Origin: Phalacrocorax aristotelis
Lineage: Eukaryota > Chordata > Aves > Suliformes > Phalacrocoracidae
Direction of reading: 5' to 3'
NCBI RefSeq assembly: GCF_949628215.1
Contig: NC_134276.1
Location: 62,937,233 to 63,001,232, forward strand
DNA length: 64,000 nucleotides
Shown here: positions 49,526 through 62,749 of the stretch, piece by piece
Position numbering within the stretch: position 1 is the first letter of the stretch
How the letters are laid out: the number at the start of each line of letters is the position of its first letter
The notes under the pieces: generated by a model
Seen by the model: the letters and a program-made list of their open reading frames with translations, nothing else
What the model was told of the DNA's origin: nothing
The model's database searches: none
Program-made: the position numbers and the translations under genes

Positions 49526-49887
49526 CAAGCAATGCAACCACTCACCACCTGCTGACCAATGCCACCAGTCCCTGAGCTGTGATTGCTGCTTTCCCCAGCC
49601 AGCTCACCTCCCCCCACTTAATATACTGGGCATGGCGTGACATGATATGGAATATCCCTTTGGTCAGTTTGGATCAGCTGTCTTGGTTGTCCCCCCTCCC
49701 CTCCCGGCTTCTTGTGCACCTGGCAGAGCATGGGAGGCTGGAAAAGTCCTTGACTAGTGTAAGCACTACCTAGCAACAACTAAAACATCAGTGTGTTATC
49801 AATATTATTCTCATACTAAGTCCAAAACACAGCACTACACCAGCTACAGTGAAGAAAATTAACTCTATCCCAGCTAAATCCATGACA

Positions 49888-52800
49888 ATACATAACATCT
49901 ATATTCTCCTTAATTTGATCAAGATTAAAATAAAAAGTCTTTACTTCCATGTTGCTAATCTATGGCTTCTTCTCTGACTTTCAAGTTGCCAACCCAGTAA
50001 TGGATGCATCTTAAAAAGAAATATACATATGTTTTTCATACACTTTACAGTCTCCACACTTACTTAAAATAAATAGCTTATGAAACAAATGAAGATAACC
50101 TTTTTCTTTCCTTAGTATTCATTGTTATTTTGCTAGTTTCAAAGCAGGAATTTCAGGCACTTCAGTAAATGTAGTAAGAACAAATGTCTGAATTCACTCT
50201 ATATGTTTTCTATATGTTTTGGTTTCCTTTACTAAAGTGCTGTTTTGTAACTGCTTACTGTGTGCTCACCAAATCAATAACAGTCCGGCATCTCTTATAG
50301 CGACTGAGTACTTTGTCCCTTTGTTTTTTAAGTAGAAACATCCTCCAAATATCAAAGCCACATTCACTGAAGGCACTAGCTTTCTTTCTACAACTATGTA
50401 CATAACATGTGAGAAAAGCTGAGCATAAATTACTGAGTGTAATGAACTCCTTGCTGGGACATCATGTGAGTGAGGCTCTATCTTCAGTCCTGCACTGAGA
50501 ACCTCCATAGCTTGCCCCAAATTCCGTCTCCCTTTATTGTGCAGATCAAGGGCTTATTTGGATGATATGGCAGTTCCTCCCCTGACACATATATCTAGAT
50601 TTCCTTACCATGAAATCCACAAAGGGCTGGTAATAACCCAAGTCTTGTCCCAGTATGAAACTGGGATGCAGCCAGAAGGTGCATCTGGACCCAGCCCTCC
50701 TGTGTTCTGTCATCAAGACGTGACTAAGTCATTTAGTGTGGTCTGTGCCAGATAGACTACCATATGCTTCAGTTCCCTTGAACACATCTCTTTTTTTAAT
50801 GCCTGGAACATATATCCAGAGGGAATTCAAAGATTTCTGACATTTGTTCAGGATTTCTGGATGTCTGGCAACCTAATCAGAGCAGTAGTGGAGAAAATCT
50901 GGACATATCCACTCCACATGCACGTATCAACTTTACAGTGCATTTGCAATGAGGCCAACCAATCCACTATGCATGTGCTGCGCAGATGGCCTGTGTGTAC
51001 ACTGTAAATATGATGTAAAAATTACTGAGAAACACATGCATAGTTAGTAGCTTCCTGAAAGCCTCAGGCTCATTGCATTTACCCTTAATATGTAAATGCA
51101 TGGCAAACCTGTTTGGGAAATCCTCCTCAGCATGATAGAGGGATATTCAGGAATGGATGAAACATGGAAATTAACAGCAGGGCTACATCTTTATACTGGA
51201 TCCTGGAAATGGTGTAGGACTTTATGCAGGTAAGGGCTACCTAGGACACTGACATAGGTAGGCCTCCCTGATGACCACATGGCACAACAATGTCTCTCAG
51301 CTTTTGGAGGAGCTCAAAGGAAGTCCCTGGGCCATGTGTTTTGCTATGCTAAAATAGGTGATGCAGGCAATGTGAAAGCATGACCAAGCTCAGACTACTC
51401 CATGGGCAATTTAACCCAGAGGGTTCTGCAAGTCACACCAAAACCAGCTTCCTCTTCAGTGAGGTTGCGCTATCCTCCATGGGAGAGAAAATAAATGTTG
51501 ACAAATGTTAAAAATACTTAGCAACGAGGAACGAGGAAACTACCATCTGGAAGAGATCAGAGGCAAAATCATCACTCTGTTTTCACACGCAGCAGACAAA
51601 CAAGCACCCACAGTGAACAGTTTGGGGAAAACAGGTAGTATCAAAAAGAGGCACCCTTAGGGAAGGGGCTGGAGCTCAAGGCTGTGAGAGTCAGAAGTAT
51701 GTGTAAAAGGAAGTTGGGGAGGAAGGAAGAAGGAGCTAAACTGAAAGCTTGAGAGCACCCTGTTCTGTAAATAAGCTGAAAACTGTTTCAAAGAGATCAG
51801 AAATATTCTATGATGCAGTATTACGATGTAATTGTTAAACGGTCATTTGGGAGTAATGTTATAGCCTTATAGGAGGACAAGCTGTGTTAATCACAGGCTA
51901 TTAGCTAGCCTGTAATCAGGTTTAAAATAAGCCTGAAAGTCAAGAAAGCCCAACTCACTAAATATTACTTAGCACTTCAAGTGCATCAGGAAGAAAAATG
52001 CATCTTTCCAGTAGTCAAGCTCAAGTTTATTAGTGTTCAATCTTCACTGAAAATCCTGAGAAAACAGATTTTTATTGTTTCTTTGTTTTCCTTACAGCCA
52101 GGAATCAGATACTTCTATGAAAATTTTGGCTTTCTTCTTTTTTTTGTTCCTTCCTCAGCTTTTAAATTTCTAACCAAGATTGTCACACAGAAAAGTGTGA
52201 ACCAGTAGATCCTAAAACCTTAAAAAGAGGAAAGGAAGATCCTTTTTTAAAAAACAAGACAAAACGATACTGATTCTGTTGAAGTAATTTGAATTACATT
52301 TTGAGGTTGTTTAAAGACATTTAAATTCTCAGAATTGGCAGTACTGCAAACCATGTCATATCACCTAGGGAAGATAAAACAAAAAAGAAGGTTCATGTTT
52401 AATAAAGGTACACAAGAACAAAACGCTTCCCAAAGTCTACAATGGAATATAGGTGCGGTTCAAGAAAAGATGGCAATTTCTCAAACTTGAGTGTTTTCAG
52501 CTGTAGTGTGCTTTGAGGTTTTGTCATGTTGTGTAAAGGATATGAAATCTAGATGTTGACAGAGAACAATCAGCTTTATATGATTTTCCCTCCTTAATCT
52601 CAGGATGACTTGCACTGCATAGAAGACAACACAATGGATGGTCACATAACTGACTCCAATGAAGGGCACTAAGCTGAAAAACTGTTGGTACAATGGCAGT
52701 TTACTGTTGGACCCTTCTGAGAATTAGAATAATTTTCATGTAATTGAAACCAAAATACACTTAGCAATGGATTTAACAATAAAAGGTGTAATACCTCATT

Positions 52801-55800
52801 ACAGAAATCATATACACTGTTCTAAATACATTCTGTGTCAGTGTGTATACGCACATGGGCATGTATATTCAGAAGTCCCTACACCCCGAATTATTTGTTG
52901 TTTAAATACATTACTTGAAAAAGAAATTGAATACGATGGGATTATTTTGTCACTACTCATATTTAATGTTGTCTTTGCTATTACTCTTCTGGCTAAAACC
53001 CAGTGCACAGATTGTGACAATTGGATGATTTTATTTTGCTTTACTTCTTTTTTTAACACAGCAGAGAATTTGGGTCTAATTTTCTGATATTATTGCCAAA
53101 ACTGTATCTGGAAAAAAGATGTGTGCCAGGATTGTGATCCTATATTGACAAAATAGCATTGGAACTCATGGAGCAGGTAAGTGCCAATGCAAACTAATAA
53201 TTATCAGTTTAATTAATCTCTCTTCACATTTTCACAGAGATATAACCATGAAGCAATATTCCATTATTTTTAGAGGCTGCAGATTCTATTACAAAATCTC
53301 TTGTTTTAAGATTCACATGAATTAAAGCTTCTCTGCTAGCTACTAAGACCTAGTTTTTCATCTTCTTTCCTTTTCCACCACCGTCCTGAGCCAGAATACC
53401 CTCAGATCCACAGAAAATATCTCAAAACATAGTGGGAGATAGCTAAACATCTAAAGGTTTGCCAGTTGCGTTTAATTATGATTCTAATAGTTCAGTTGCT
53501 TTTCCAAACATGATGAGGATGTAGCCAAAGATCTTTTATACTGGTAAGCCTACAGTAACAGGCCTTTTGCAAGATTTCCAATAGCTACTTTAGAAACAGG
53601 CCTAAATCCAAGTCAGTGAAATCTGATGCCTGTGTTTCACAGATTGGATTAAATTCTTATGCTCTTGTCCAGGGTTAAAAAAAAAAAAAGTTACATTATC
53701 ATAACTCTACATTTTTATATCTCTGCTCCTGGTACTGGCCAATATAAGCAAGACTAAAAGCATGTAACATTTTTTCTTTAGTCAAGCTTACACATAGGCA
53801 AAATACAGTTTAGGCTAGACTTAAAAAAAAAATAAAATAAAATCAGTTGCAACCTCTCCAGGAAAGATGTAAGTACTGGAACCTAAAGAAAATGTGATGT
53901 GATCTATTCAGAATTTCTATGCAGTTCTGTACAAATTAAGTAACCTTTCTGTAGCCTGGTTTTCCCTAAATTTAAATAGGAATACTATCTTTTCTGCCTT
54001 TGAAGGAGACAGAGAAGCACATTGTATTGTAAAACAATCCTAATATGCTAGATGACATAGTAATTCACATTAAAATTCTTGTTAAATATATATGTTCTAT
54101 TGATCTAGGCAGAGTGGGTCTAAAGTCAGTATATATTTACAGTATCACAATGTACAGTTTAATAAAATGTAGAATTACTGATTATGAAATCTACTTTTTT
54201 TTATGAGGGAGGGAACAGAATCTTGTTTTCAATTTTCATAAAAAACAAAGGAAATTCACTAAGGAGGAAAAAAAAACAACTTTCAAATAATAGTTCTACT
54301 TCAACTTAAGCTAATACAAACACGGAAATTTGCAATTGAAGTTGACTTCCAATATCTGTGCCCAACAGGGTGCCTCCTGAACCACTTCCTTAATGTGCCC
54401 CTATTGTGTCTTGGAGGGCAGCTAGCCTGTGAATTTCCTTATTATTAGTTTATGTCCCACTGTTAATTCTCTTATTCTATTATGATGATTTTAGCTATTA
54501 CATTTAATTTCCTCTTTTCATGGTGCAGATATGACCCCAAAAGGATAAACTACCCCCCACCATGCAGACACACTGAGACTCAGTTATCTCCTGATGAGCT
54601 AACGTGGTATTGGCCTATTGACAGTTAACGTGGCAAAGACAGACTCATTACAGCTCAGCTTTTATTTACTGACCCTTTCAAACCTTTTGAAGAAAAAGAT
54701 CTGAAAGATCTGAAATTTCTCACCCTCAGCGAAGACACTTGCAGAAGAAAATCACTTGGTCTTTTTTTGACGTGCTCAAAGTATTTCTTATCAGATAGAA
54801 AAATGTTTAGTCAAGTACTTTTTATAAAAATTTTCCACTTTTTTTTGCATTCAAATCCTGAGCCCACCACCTTTGCTTTAAAAATCTCTGCACAGTTAAG
54901 TCTTTATTCACCAAACATTTTAACAATGACCCATGTTTTTGTTGAATTGGCTGGCCAACTGAGTTGCCAGAGCCTCAGTGGCCTCCTTGACTCTGATTCT
55001 ATGCACCTTGCAGTGAAACAAAGGTTAGGGTGCTTGTTTAGTCCTCTGTCATTATCATATCCAAGCCCATCAAGGGATTACCCCTGATGCTAGGTCAGCC
55101 TGTCATTAACAAAACTGAATGGCATGAGCAGTTAGACCTATGTGGTGGAGCAAAAGTCCATGTCCAGCACAAAAGGGACACACAAACCTGGGCCAGGACA
55201 CAGTGCAGTCTTCCTGCAAACGGGAACGTTGTTTCTGCTCAGACAGGCCTGAGTCTTTCCTTACTTTGATGCTTCCTTGTTATTTATTGAATTTGAGAGC
55301 TCAGTAGAAAAGTCTGATAAGTAACACATGATCAAAAGTGCCTCTAAATGATTTTGAAACTTTCCTAGGCAATCAGTTCTTCTTTCAACGCTCTAGTTGC
55401 TTAGAAAGAACTACATTTATGGGTATATGAAGTAGGGAAACCTACAGATAAAAAAGAGTGTCCAGGTAATAGACTGGAGATGCAGCGTTTGGCTTAGACT
55501 TGACTGGCTTGGACCGGGTAGTGACACAAGAACAGATGAAGCATTTGGAAAGCTTGAAACTGAAATAAAAAGCTAGTCTTGCCCGTACTATGACATTGTC
55601 ATTCATAATTATCATGGATTCATAGTAGTAATGATGCGAGCTTAGCTTCCAGTGTAATAGATCTTGCCCAGCTTGCACTACCACCTGAAATACCATAAGC
55701 ATTTGAGCCTAGCAATCCCACTTCACAAAGCAGGTTGTTTTTGGTGTGCCTTGCTGTTTTATTTCAGTAAGTTATTTAAATATGCAGTGCGAAGAGGCAA

Positions 55801-57781
55801 TGTGAGAGAATGAGTTTATATCCTTGTAGTTGGTTTTATCAGACAGGATCTGGGCATTGTTCCAATTAATATTTGATATATTTTCTGCAAAGCATAAGCT
55901 TTTAGTGGAAGAGTGTGAAAGAGAACATCTCTATATAGCCATTAGCTTAAAGGGGTTAAAGGATCTAACTGTCAAATGAGATGCTTAGATAGAAAACCTA
56001 ATTCAGGCAGAGGAATAGAAATTTCAACATGAATATCTTTCATCCTGGATCTCTTGATTACAGAAGGACTAGCAGAGTCAGAGGGATTCCATTAATGTTT
56101 CCATTTTTCTTCCACAAATAAAAGAAGGCCACACTGGATTATGCACTGACACATCTATGCATATATAAAATTGCACCCAGCTGTAGCCCAAGTCTTCTGA
56201 ATTTCCTACCAGCTACCCTCGACTGCTTCATATTTCACTACGGATTTTGTGATTCAGGTTCTCAGGAGTTTGATTTGTAACATCTAAGAATTAGTCATTT
56301 TAATATCAAAATCCTTTTGTGACTTTAGCCCAAAGGATTACTCTTATATTTAAGAGCTACAGACTCATGAAAGACAGATCCAGCTGAATATCTTAAAGGA
56401 TTTAAATAACTACTGTTTATAAAAGTGGGCAAAATGAATCTAAATTTCATCAATTTCTGCTAACTTCTCAATGTGCTAAGGCAGTATATTTTTGTGTTAT
56501 GCAAATGTCAAAGCCAAGATCTTTTTCTGGAATCTGTGTTTGCTTACAGCTTTATATAGCATACATAAGAAGCAATGCTGTGATGAGGTACTTTATGGCA
56601 GGGAAGATGTACGGTTTTAGCAGAATACTTACAGAGAACATGATCTTTCTAGTAGAGGAAAGTTCCATATGAAATGAGTTAGATGTGATGTATTTTAATT
56701 ACAATAAATTAGTAATCTTTTCTCTAATATCTGATAGCATTTTACTTACTTGAGACCTACACGTGGCCTAAACTCTTTTTCCCCCCCAACTTTAGTATAG
56801 TATACTTGTGTATATACATATAGCTAACTAATGTTGTCTTTCATACCTTATAAGTATTTTACCATATTGGCTTCCTTTCAGATTGAAAGCTACCATTTCT
56901 TCTTTATAAAACTATTTTACTATGCATACAGTACGTTTTGCCCAGTAATACCAATAATGACTTTGGAAGGGAACTTTACACATGGCTACAACTGTAGTTC
57001 AACATTACACTGAGGCATCTTCTAGACCTATAGAAAATTAATCTCCTCTGTGTTTGCAATCTTATAAACTTCAATCTCATCATTGTTCAAGAAAGTAGAA
57101 CTGTGAAGTCTGGAGCTAGATCATATAAGTATGCATATATGTGTGTACATTTATGAACAATGTTGTGGATAGGTACATATAACACACATACTACACTTTC
57201 CTCAAATATTCTGGCTCTTTTCTGAACCCACAGATAAAAATTCTATTATAGAAACCACAGAAGTTCTATTTATTTGACAGTAATCAGTAGCTTCAAGACT
57301 AAGTACAGAAATATGTAAAAGATAATTTTCTACAAGTTTCAGAACTTTTATGGTCACTCTGGTAAAAAAACCACAATGGGGAGAGAAATGAGGTTGAACA
57401 CAACCAACAATTACATAACTTTCCCAAAAAGCTGGAACATATCTTGAACAATTTAAGTAATTAAGTTGCACCCCACACACATATAATATAAATTCTAGTT
57501 AATGATAATGGAAAGAAAAAAGGAAATGCCAGATATTTGATGATTGCTTCTCATTAGCCTTATTTTTCCTCTTGCAAGTAGCAAAACTGATCTCTGAGGG
57601 TGAAATATTAATGTAAGATAAATGTGGCTGACATTAAATTAATACATAGCTTAAATTCAGCTTTTAAGAATGATTCATCACAAAATTCTCACTGCTGGCA
57701 TCCTAGTACAAAGCGAAGACCAAAACTGTCTCTTTCACAAGATATAACTACAAATGGAAAGACTGATGTGTATGTAAAAAC
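49888..57781. other. Unassigned sequence
   Basis: No coding exon, RNA gene or named repeat seen in nearly 8 kb. The part near 50600-51700 is a little richer in GC. Open frames of 106 codons at 52767-53087 and 54767-55087 have no family likeness. Short A tracts occur near 53678-53690 and 53822-53831. Confidence 0.5.
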
Positions 57782-57814
57782 TTATGCTAACCTAACAAAT
57801 TTATGCTAACCTAA
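57782..57814 (+). repeat. Direct repeat, 14 bp with 19-bp period
   Basis: TTATGCTAACCTAA occurs at 57782-57795 and again at 57801-57814, separated by CAAAT. A local duplication is the simplest reading. Confidence 0.75.
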
Positions 57815-58444
57815 AATGTCCTTTGGGTACAAGGAAGAAGGTCATATTTAGGGAATCATAATGTTTCTATACTTACTGCCAGGCCAGGTCTTGCTCAGTG
57901 ATCTTCTAGACTCATCTTGATGGCTTTTAAGTCACTGAGGAAAGGCCATTTATTTCTACCTTGAGAGTTGTATCTGACAGTGGTTGCTTGCTTTGTTGTA
58001 CCTTAAAGTACAACATGAAATACAGAGACAGGATTCACTGCAGAGGCATCAACAGAGAATTAATCTGTACTGCTAACTAGTTGCCTAAACAGAGGATCAG
58101 AATTCACTTCGTTCAATAAAAATTTAGTTTCTTTTCCTCATATTCTCCTGTCCAAACTTCTTGATCCTTCCCCTTCCTATCTTTCTTTCCTCCAAAAAAG
58201 AAAAACAAATAACAGAAAAACCCCAAAAAACCAAAACCAACCCCACCTAAACGGTCTGTGAAAAGGACTGCCCATTCCAGAGCTGTATATGAACAAACGT
58301 TTTTGCAGATTTATTTTCTGACTTCTAGGCCTCACTGTATAATATTCTTTTGTCACGTGATCATGAAAATCTTGTGAAACAGCATCTCTGTAATACATCA
58401 AAAACCCAGAATATGTGTGGCCCATTTCTACCTTTCCTCACATT
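57815..58444. other. Unassigned sequence
   Basis: Ordinary AT-rich sequence with an A/C-rich run near 58191-58250. Nothing recognised. Confidence 0.5.
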
Positions 58445-58500
58445 ACTGACTGTGGATTTACCAGTATGTACTACCAGGCAGAATTTGGCCTCAAATATAA
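58445..58500. repeat. Possible ancient sauropsid repeat fragment
   Basis: TGTGGATTTACCAGTATG followed by GGCAGAATTTGGCC resembles the end of an old repeat that, as I recall it, reads TGTAGATTTACACCAGTGTA then AGCAGAATTTGGCCC. It could be the same family as the fragment at 15160. Short and uncertain. Confidence 0.35.
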
Positions 58501-61500
58501 AGCACTGCTTTAGTATGTAACCTGTATAGTCACATGGGACTCTGAGTGTTAATGTGGCAGCCACGGGGGAGAACACTTAAAGATCCTTAGGAGCATTTAT
58601 TCAGAGACCTCTTACTTCTGTGGATTTAAGCATGAATGAATATATTTTCAAAATGAAAATGAAAAAAAAAAATAAAAGAGCAGTAAAAAAATTCCCAAAA
58701 TCATCATCTCAACATGGCAGGAAGCAAGATACGAAGGAGGACTTGAACAGACGTATTATCATAGCATTGTATATTTACACATTAAAAAATCATAGCACTA
58801 CAAGTCAGAAATTTTACTTGTTAATTCAGATGAAACCTGACAGCTCAGTGAAAACCTGAAGATGAATAAATACTCCAAGATCAATACCTAAATCCATTAC
58901 AGAGAGTTCACAAAACTGCAGATCAGCAAAGAACATTCTGTGTTCCCTCTCCTGCACAGCTTCTTATCTCATGGATCATGCCAGCTTCAAGATTGACTGC
59001 CTGTTCCTCTTCAGGAAACACCCTCCCTTTCACTAAAATGCACCACAGGAACACCATAAAGTCTAGTCTCCAGCTGCTGTTGCAAAAAGGGGTCTGTCCT
59101 CTTACTGCATCTGCTCCCTTCACCATAAATCACAGATGAAACTCTGTGTAGTATGAAAGACTTTGCTCGTGCACTAGTTATAGCAGCTTTCTAGAGCAGA
59201 GCAAACTTAATAAATGGAGTAAGCTCATACAAGGAAGGCCTTGGCAAAAGAAGGTCCTGAGGAAACGTCTATGGAATGACGCAGAGAAATGCATCTTCTC
59301 TACTTGTACCTAGGGCTAGTCACACCCAGAACTATGTGGCACTGGAGAATGCGTTGCTCTGGCTTGTGGTAATGGAGGGAGAAAAGCCATGTGAAAGGCC
59401 CCAGAGGCTCCCCAGTAAATCTGTATCTCTGTGTGGTGCTTAAGGTACCTTGAGTCTCATAGGCCATATCAGCTCATGCTCAGTGCCACCCTAGTGCTCT
59501 TACTAGGACCCATGTGCATCATGGCAGTGGTGGGTGGGCTCCAGGTGTGCAACAAATTTGTGTCAGTGAAATTTCCTATCTGTGGAGGCATGCCCTGAAC
59601 TTTTCTCCCAGTTGTTTCATCTTAACAGCTCTTTGATTCAGAGGTAACAATGAATCTGGCAAAAAAATATTCCTGCACTTTGGGAAAGTTTTGGTTTAGA
59701 TCCAGAATATGTACCCTGAAGCAGATCATTTGTACTGTTCTTCAACAGCCTCAGGTGATCAAATCACTGTTTCTTCTGATCTAGAGGTGCAAACATATAT
59801 GTTTATGGCCCAAATTTACTGGGTGTGGAACTTGCATGCAAACAAATCCTGTTTACATATTGATTCATCAAAAAATGCAAACTTTTTCCTTTGGAAAGAA
59901 TCCAGTTTCATCTAAGGCATAATGCAAGGGAAAAACAAAAAACCCCAGACTATTCTAATGCTATCCTAAAAGAAAACAGCCTAGACATTTTAGAAAAGGG
60001 ATATCAGACCTCCAGCACAACAGTCCAAATGGGCAAATGCCAGACCTGCGGTAAGAAATCCTAAATTAATCAAGTCTGTGAGTAACCTGGCAGTCCATAA
60101 TACACTTCTCACAACTGGAAGTCACTTTTTTCCACACCTGGGGAAAACAAATCCATAGTTATGTTCTGAAGACCTAAACACTAAATTGCTACGATGCTTC
60201 CTTTTTTCCCTTTGTTTTCATTTCCCCAATTACATTCATAACCACAGGAAATTATTATATGATATAGTAAAGCTGAGAGTTTGAATCTCAGGATTCATAT
60301 CCTAAGCTTTGGAAGGAATTGTGCTTTGCAGATAGAAACTAGACCCAGTTATCTGTACCCCACATTGCATTCCAATGACTAGAAGCAATGTCCTAGAAGT
60401 ATATAAACTCAGTAACCACTGTGGGCTTTGTTCTTAGGGATGTTTAGTGGATGCAGAGATCTTATGTTCTCTGTAGTGTTGCACTGGGCTTACTGTAGAC
60501 TTAAAATAGACCTGGAACATATCAGCAGAGGAAAGGGGGAAAAGGGTAACACTGTATGCCATGATATCTGTGTATATACTTCACAGAATTCTTGACCACC
60601 AAATAGATATTCAAACAAAAAGGGTAAAGATAAACATAAGGATTCAGCTGTGTGGTGAATGTCTAAACTAATGGAAGGCATAACCCTAAATCCTAGCATT
60701 TCCCATTAGGGGTCTCATCAGCTTGCCAAAAGCACAGAAGCTTCTGAGACTTTTCCCCTTCAGAGACGCTATATGTCCTATGGCACCAGTGGAACTAGCC
60801 CATAAACCTTAGTATATATATAAATTTTAAGAGGGCTGGGTCCTGGGACCACAGTTCTAAGCCTTACCGTATTATGCTGTGGTAGCACTGCCATCAGGCT
60901 AGTTTCCAATTGGACGGGCTGTTTTTGCTACGAATGTGCCAGTTGGCAATACATGGGGGGAAGTTAATCTAAGTATGTTCAGCAGCTACATGTCTTAAGG
61001 TGGCTGGTTCTTTTGGACATCAAATATAGTAGTGCTAGTTGGGTTTAGGAATAAAACATACATGAAAGAGTTTGGTAATATTCTTTGCACATTTACATTT
61101 TGTGGGGGAATTTGCTAACCTCTCATTACACTCTGAATTCAGTCTCTGGGAGAAAGGGAAGAATGTTAAAACCACATAGGTCTGCCCAACTCACCAGTTG
61201 CGCTGGTTTTTGTGCTCTTGAAACACAAAGATCCAGTCCTGATCTTTTTTTGCTGACTTCAACAAGAATAGAAATAAAGCCTGGGGTCACAGTTTCCTTG
61301 TTGACTTTTTCCTCATTTTTTACATTTGAACTCAATTTGAGATAAACTTTGCCCTCTGGGGAAGCAATTACAGATAATACTAAAATCAACATAAATTAAA
61401 ACCGATCATATTTACAATGTCACCGGTTTATGAATTATGCTTCCCATGTGAAATGGTTTTTTTCTGCTTAGTTTTAGAAGGGTCGCTGATATGTATACAC

Positions 61501-62110
61501 TTACATGTATAAACAGAAATACCGATACATCAAACAGAATCATTCTTCTTTGTAGAGTGATTTTTTATCTATACAGTACTGGTAATGAATAACTTCAACC
61601 AGGAAATAAGTTTTCTTGGCACCCAATTTCCCTCAGTCTTTGGATCCATTAGTGAAAAGTTATTATATGCATCCTGGCTTTTATTTTTTAAGAAAAAGCA
61701 CAAAATCATTTTTATACCCATAGTAATGTTTATGCTTTGGAATAAATCTGCAAAACAAGAGAAAAGGAAAAACCACACATTTAGATACTACCTTTTCAAG
61801 ATCTGAAGAAATTCACATATGAAGCAAATAAACAGATCTTTACATGGGTGGAATTACATTTCCTAAAGTGAACAAAATATATGAAGAAAAAAAAAAGAAG
61901 GAAAAAAAAGAAAAAAAAAGTAAAAAATATATATGGCAGAAATGCTTTGTTTTACTTTACCTTTTAAAGAAAAGCTTGCCTGTGCTTGACAAACTGAGAG
62001 AGTGAACATGGGAAATGAAACAATAGTAGAAAGCAGATATACAAAAGACCTGGACATCATCCTTAGCCATCCCAAATGCAAAGTAGTTCCCTACAGTATG
62101 CTCCTGAGAG
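58501..62110. other. Unassigned sequence
   Basis: No gene or clear repeat is visible. An A-rich stretch built of A runs broken by G lies at 61883-61931. The part near 59300-59560 is somewhat richer in GC but carries no open frame of note. A weak likeness to old repeats at 61190-61270 was not strong enough to call. Confidence 0.5.
61883..61931 (+). repeat. A-rich low-complexity tract
   Basis: Runs of 8 to 10 A broken by single or double G residues and one T. Simple sequence. Confidence 0.75.
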
Positions 62111-62210
62111 TTTGATCCAGTCTGGTTTTAGATGAATCATCTGATACCATTTTTACAATCTCTCTAAGGAGACTATTCCACTGTCAAATAAATATACTTG
62201 TGAGTCTCAG
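62111..62210 (-). mobile_element. Ancient CR1-type LINE fragment (minus orientation)
   Basis: CCAGTCTGGTTTTAGATGA, then CAATCTCTCTAAGGAGACTA, then TTCCACTGTCAAATAAAT follow the order of the CR1 region that, in this orientation, reads CTGGTTTTAAAAACCTCCA, CAACCTCTCTAGGCAATCTA, TTCCATTGTCTAACTACC. Differences are many and no frame survives, so this is an old insertion comparable to the one at 29.6 kb. Confidence 0.5.
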
Positions 62211-62749
62211 ACACAGAAGTTATTCAGGCATTAGAATTAAAATTAGAGTCAAAGGAAAAATAAACTAAATAAAATGTTATGTATAGATTCAGTTTGCTAT
62301 CCAGATCCGGTTCAAGTTAACAAAACATAGTGAATGTTCGTGCAAGATCTCAGCAGGTTGCCTGGCAAGACCTACTTGAGGATTTAGGACTGAAGCAAAA
62401 ATAGCCTTGTCAAGGAGTGTAGGTTTTGAAAAGAAGTGGATTTATATGTAAAATTTCTGAAAAGATTTTCATATATTTAGACATCTCTTGTCCCAGAAGG
62501 GAAGTATGACTGTGGTTCATCTCTCCTACAGAAGTCTAGAGACTTTTTTTCCCCCACTAGAAAAATAAAGGTGTGTCTATCCCTTGGGTTAGGTAACATG
62601 TAATCACTATTATATGAAATCAAATCCTAATTAAGATTAATTGGTTGGTAGCTTTAAGATAAATTCATTGTGTACAGTATTCAAGCTTCCATATTAACTC
62701 TCAGCCATACGTTGTTGCCCTAATGTATGAAAACCCAGGTCTTTTTCAG
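62211..62749. other. Unassigned sequence
   Basis: AT-rich with no recognised feature. It precedes the GC-rich block. Confidence 0.5.

Larger units (their letters stand above)
49288..49887 (-). mobile_element. Solo LTR of an endogenous retrovirus, minus orientation
   Basis: This is a 600-bp element with TG...CA ends and short imperfect inverted ends (TGTCATGGTTTAGC on the left, TGTCATGGATTTAGC on the right read in reverse). Read on the minus strand it has GATAGAGTTAATTTTC near the start, a central GACAGCTGATCCAAACTGACC block (positions about 49664-49684), a TATA-like stretch TATATTAAG (minus strand of 49617-49625) and an ATTAAA poly(A) signal at 49418-49423 followed by CTTATCTCAACCCACAAG. These blocks are in the same order as in the LTR at 1877-2467, so the two are relatives. 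No proviral genes lie beside it. It also contains (GA)n and (AAAAC)n runs. Family rank (ERVL-like) is recalled, not searched. Confidence 0.88.

Noticed and set aside
52767..53087. 106-codon open frame with a possible hydrophobic segment
   Set aside because: The apparent hydrophobicity comes from T-rich codons (Phe, Leu, Ile). No family match, and no gene context.
54767..55087. 106-codon open frame on the + strand
   Set aside because: No domain or splice context; composition follows the T-rich sequence.
61190..61270. Likeness to an old reptile repeat (GATCCAGTCCTGATC and CTGACTTCAAC blocks)
   Set aside because: Only two short blocks fit, with poor spacing; too weak to call.
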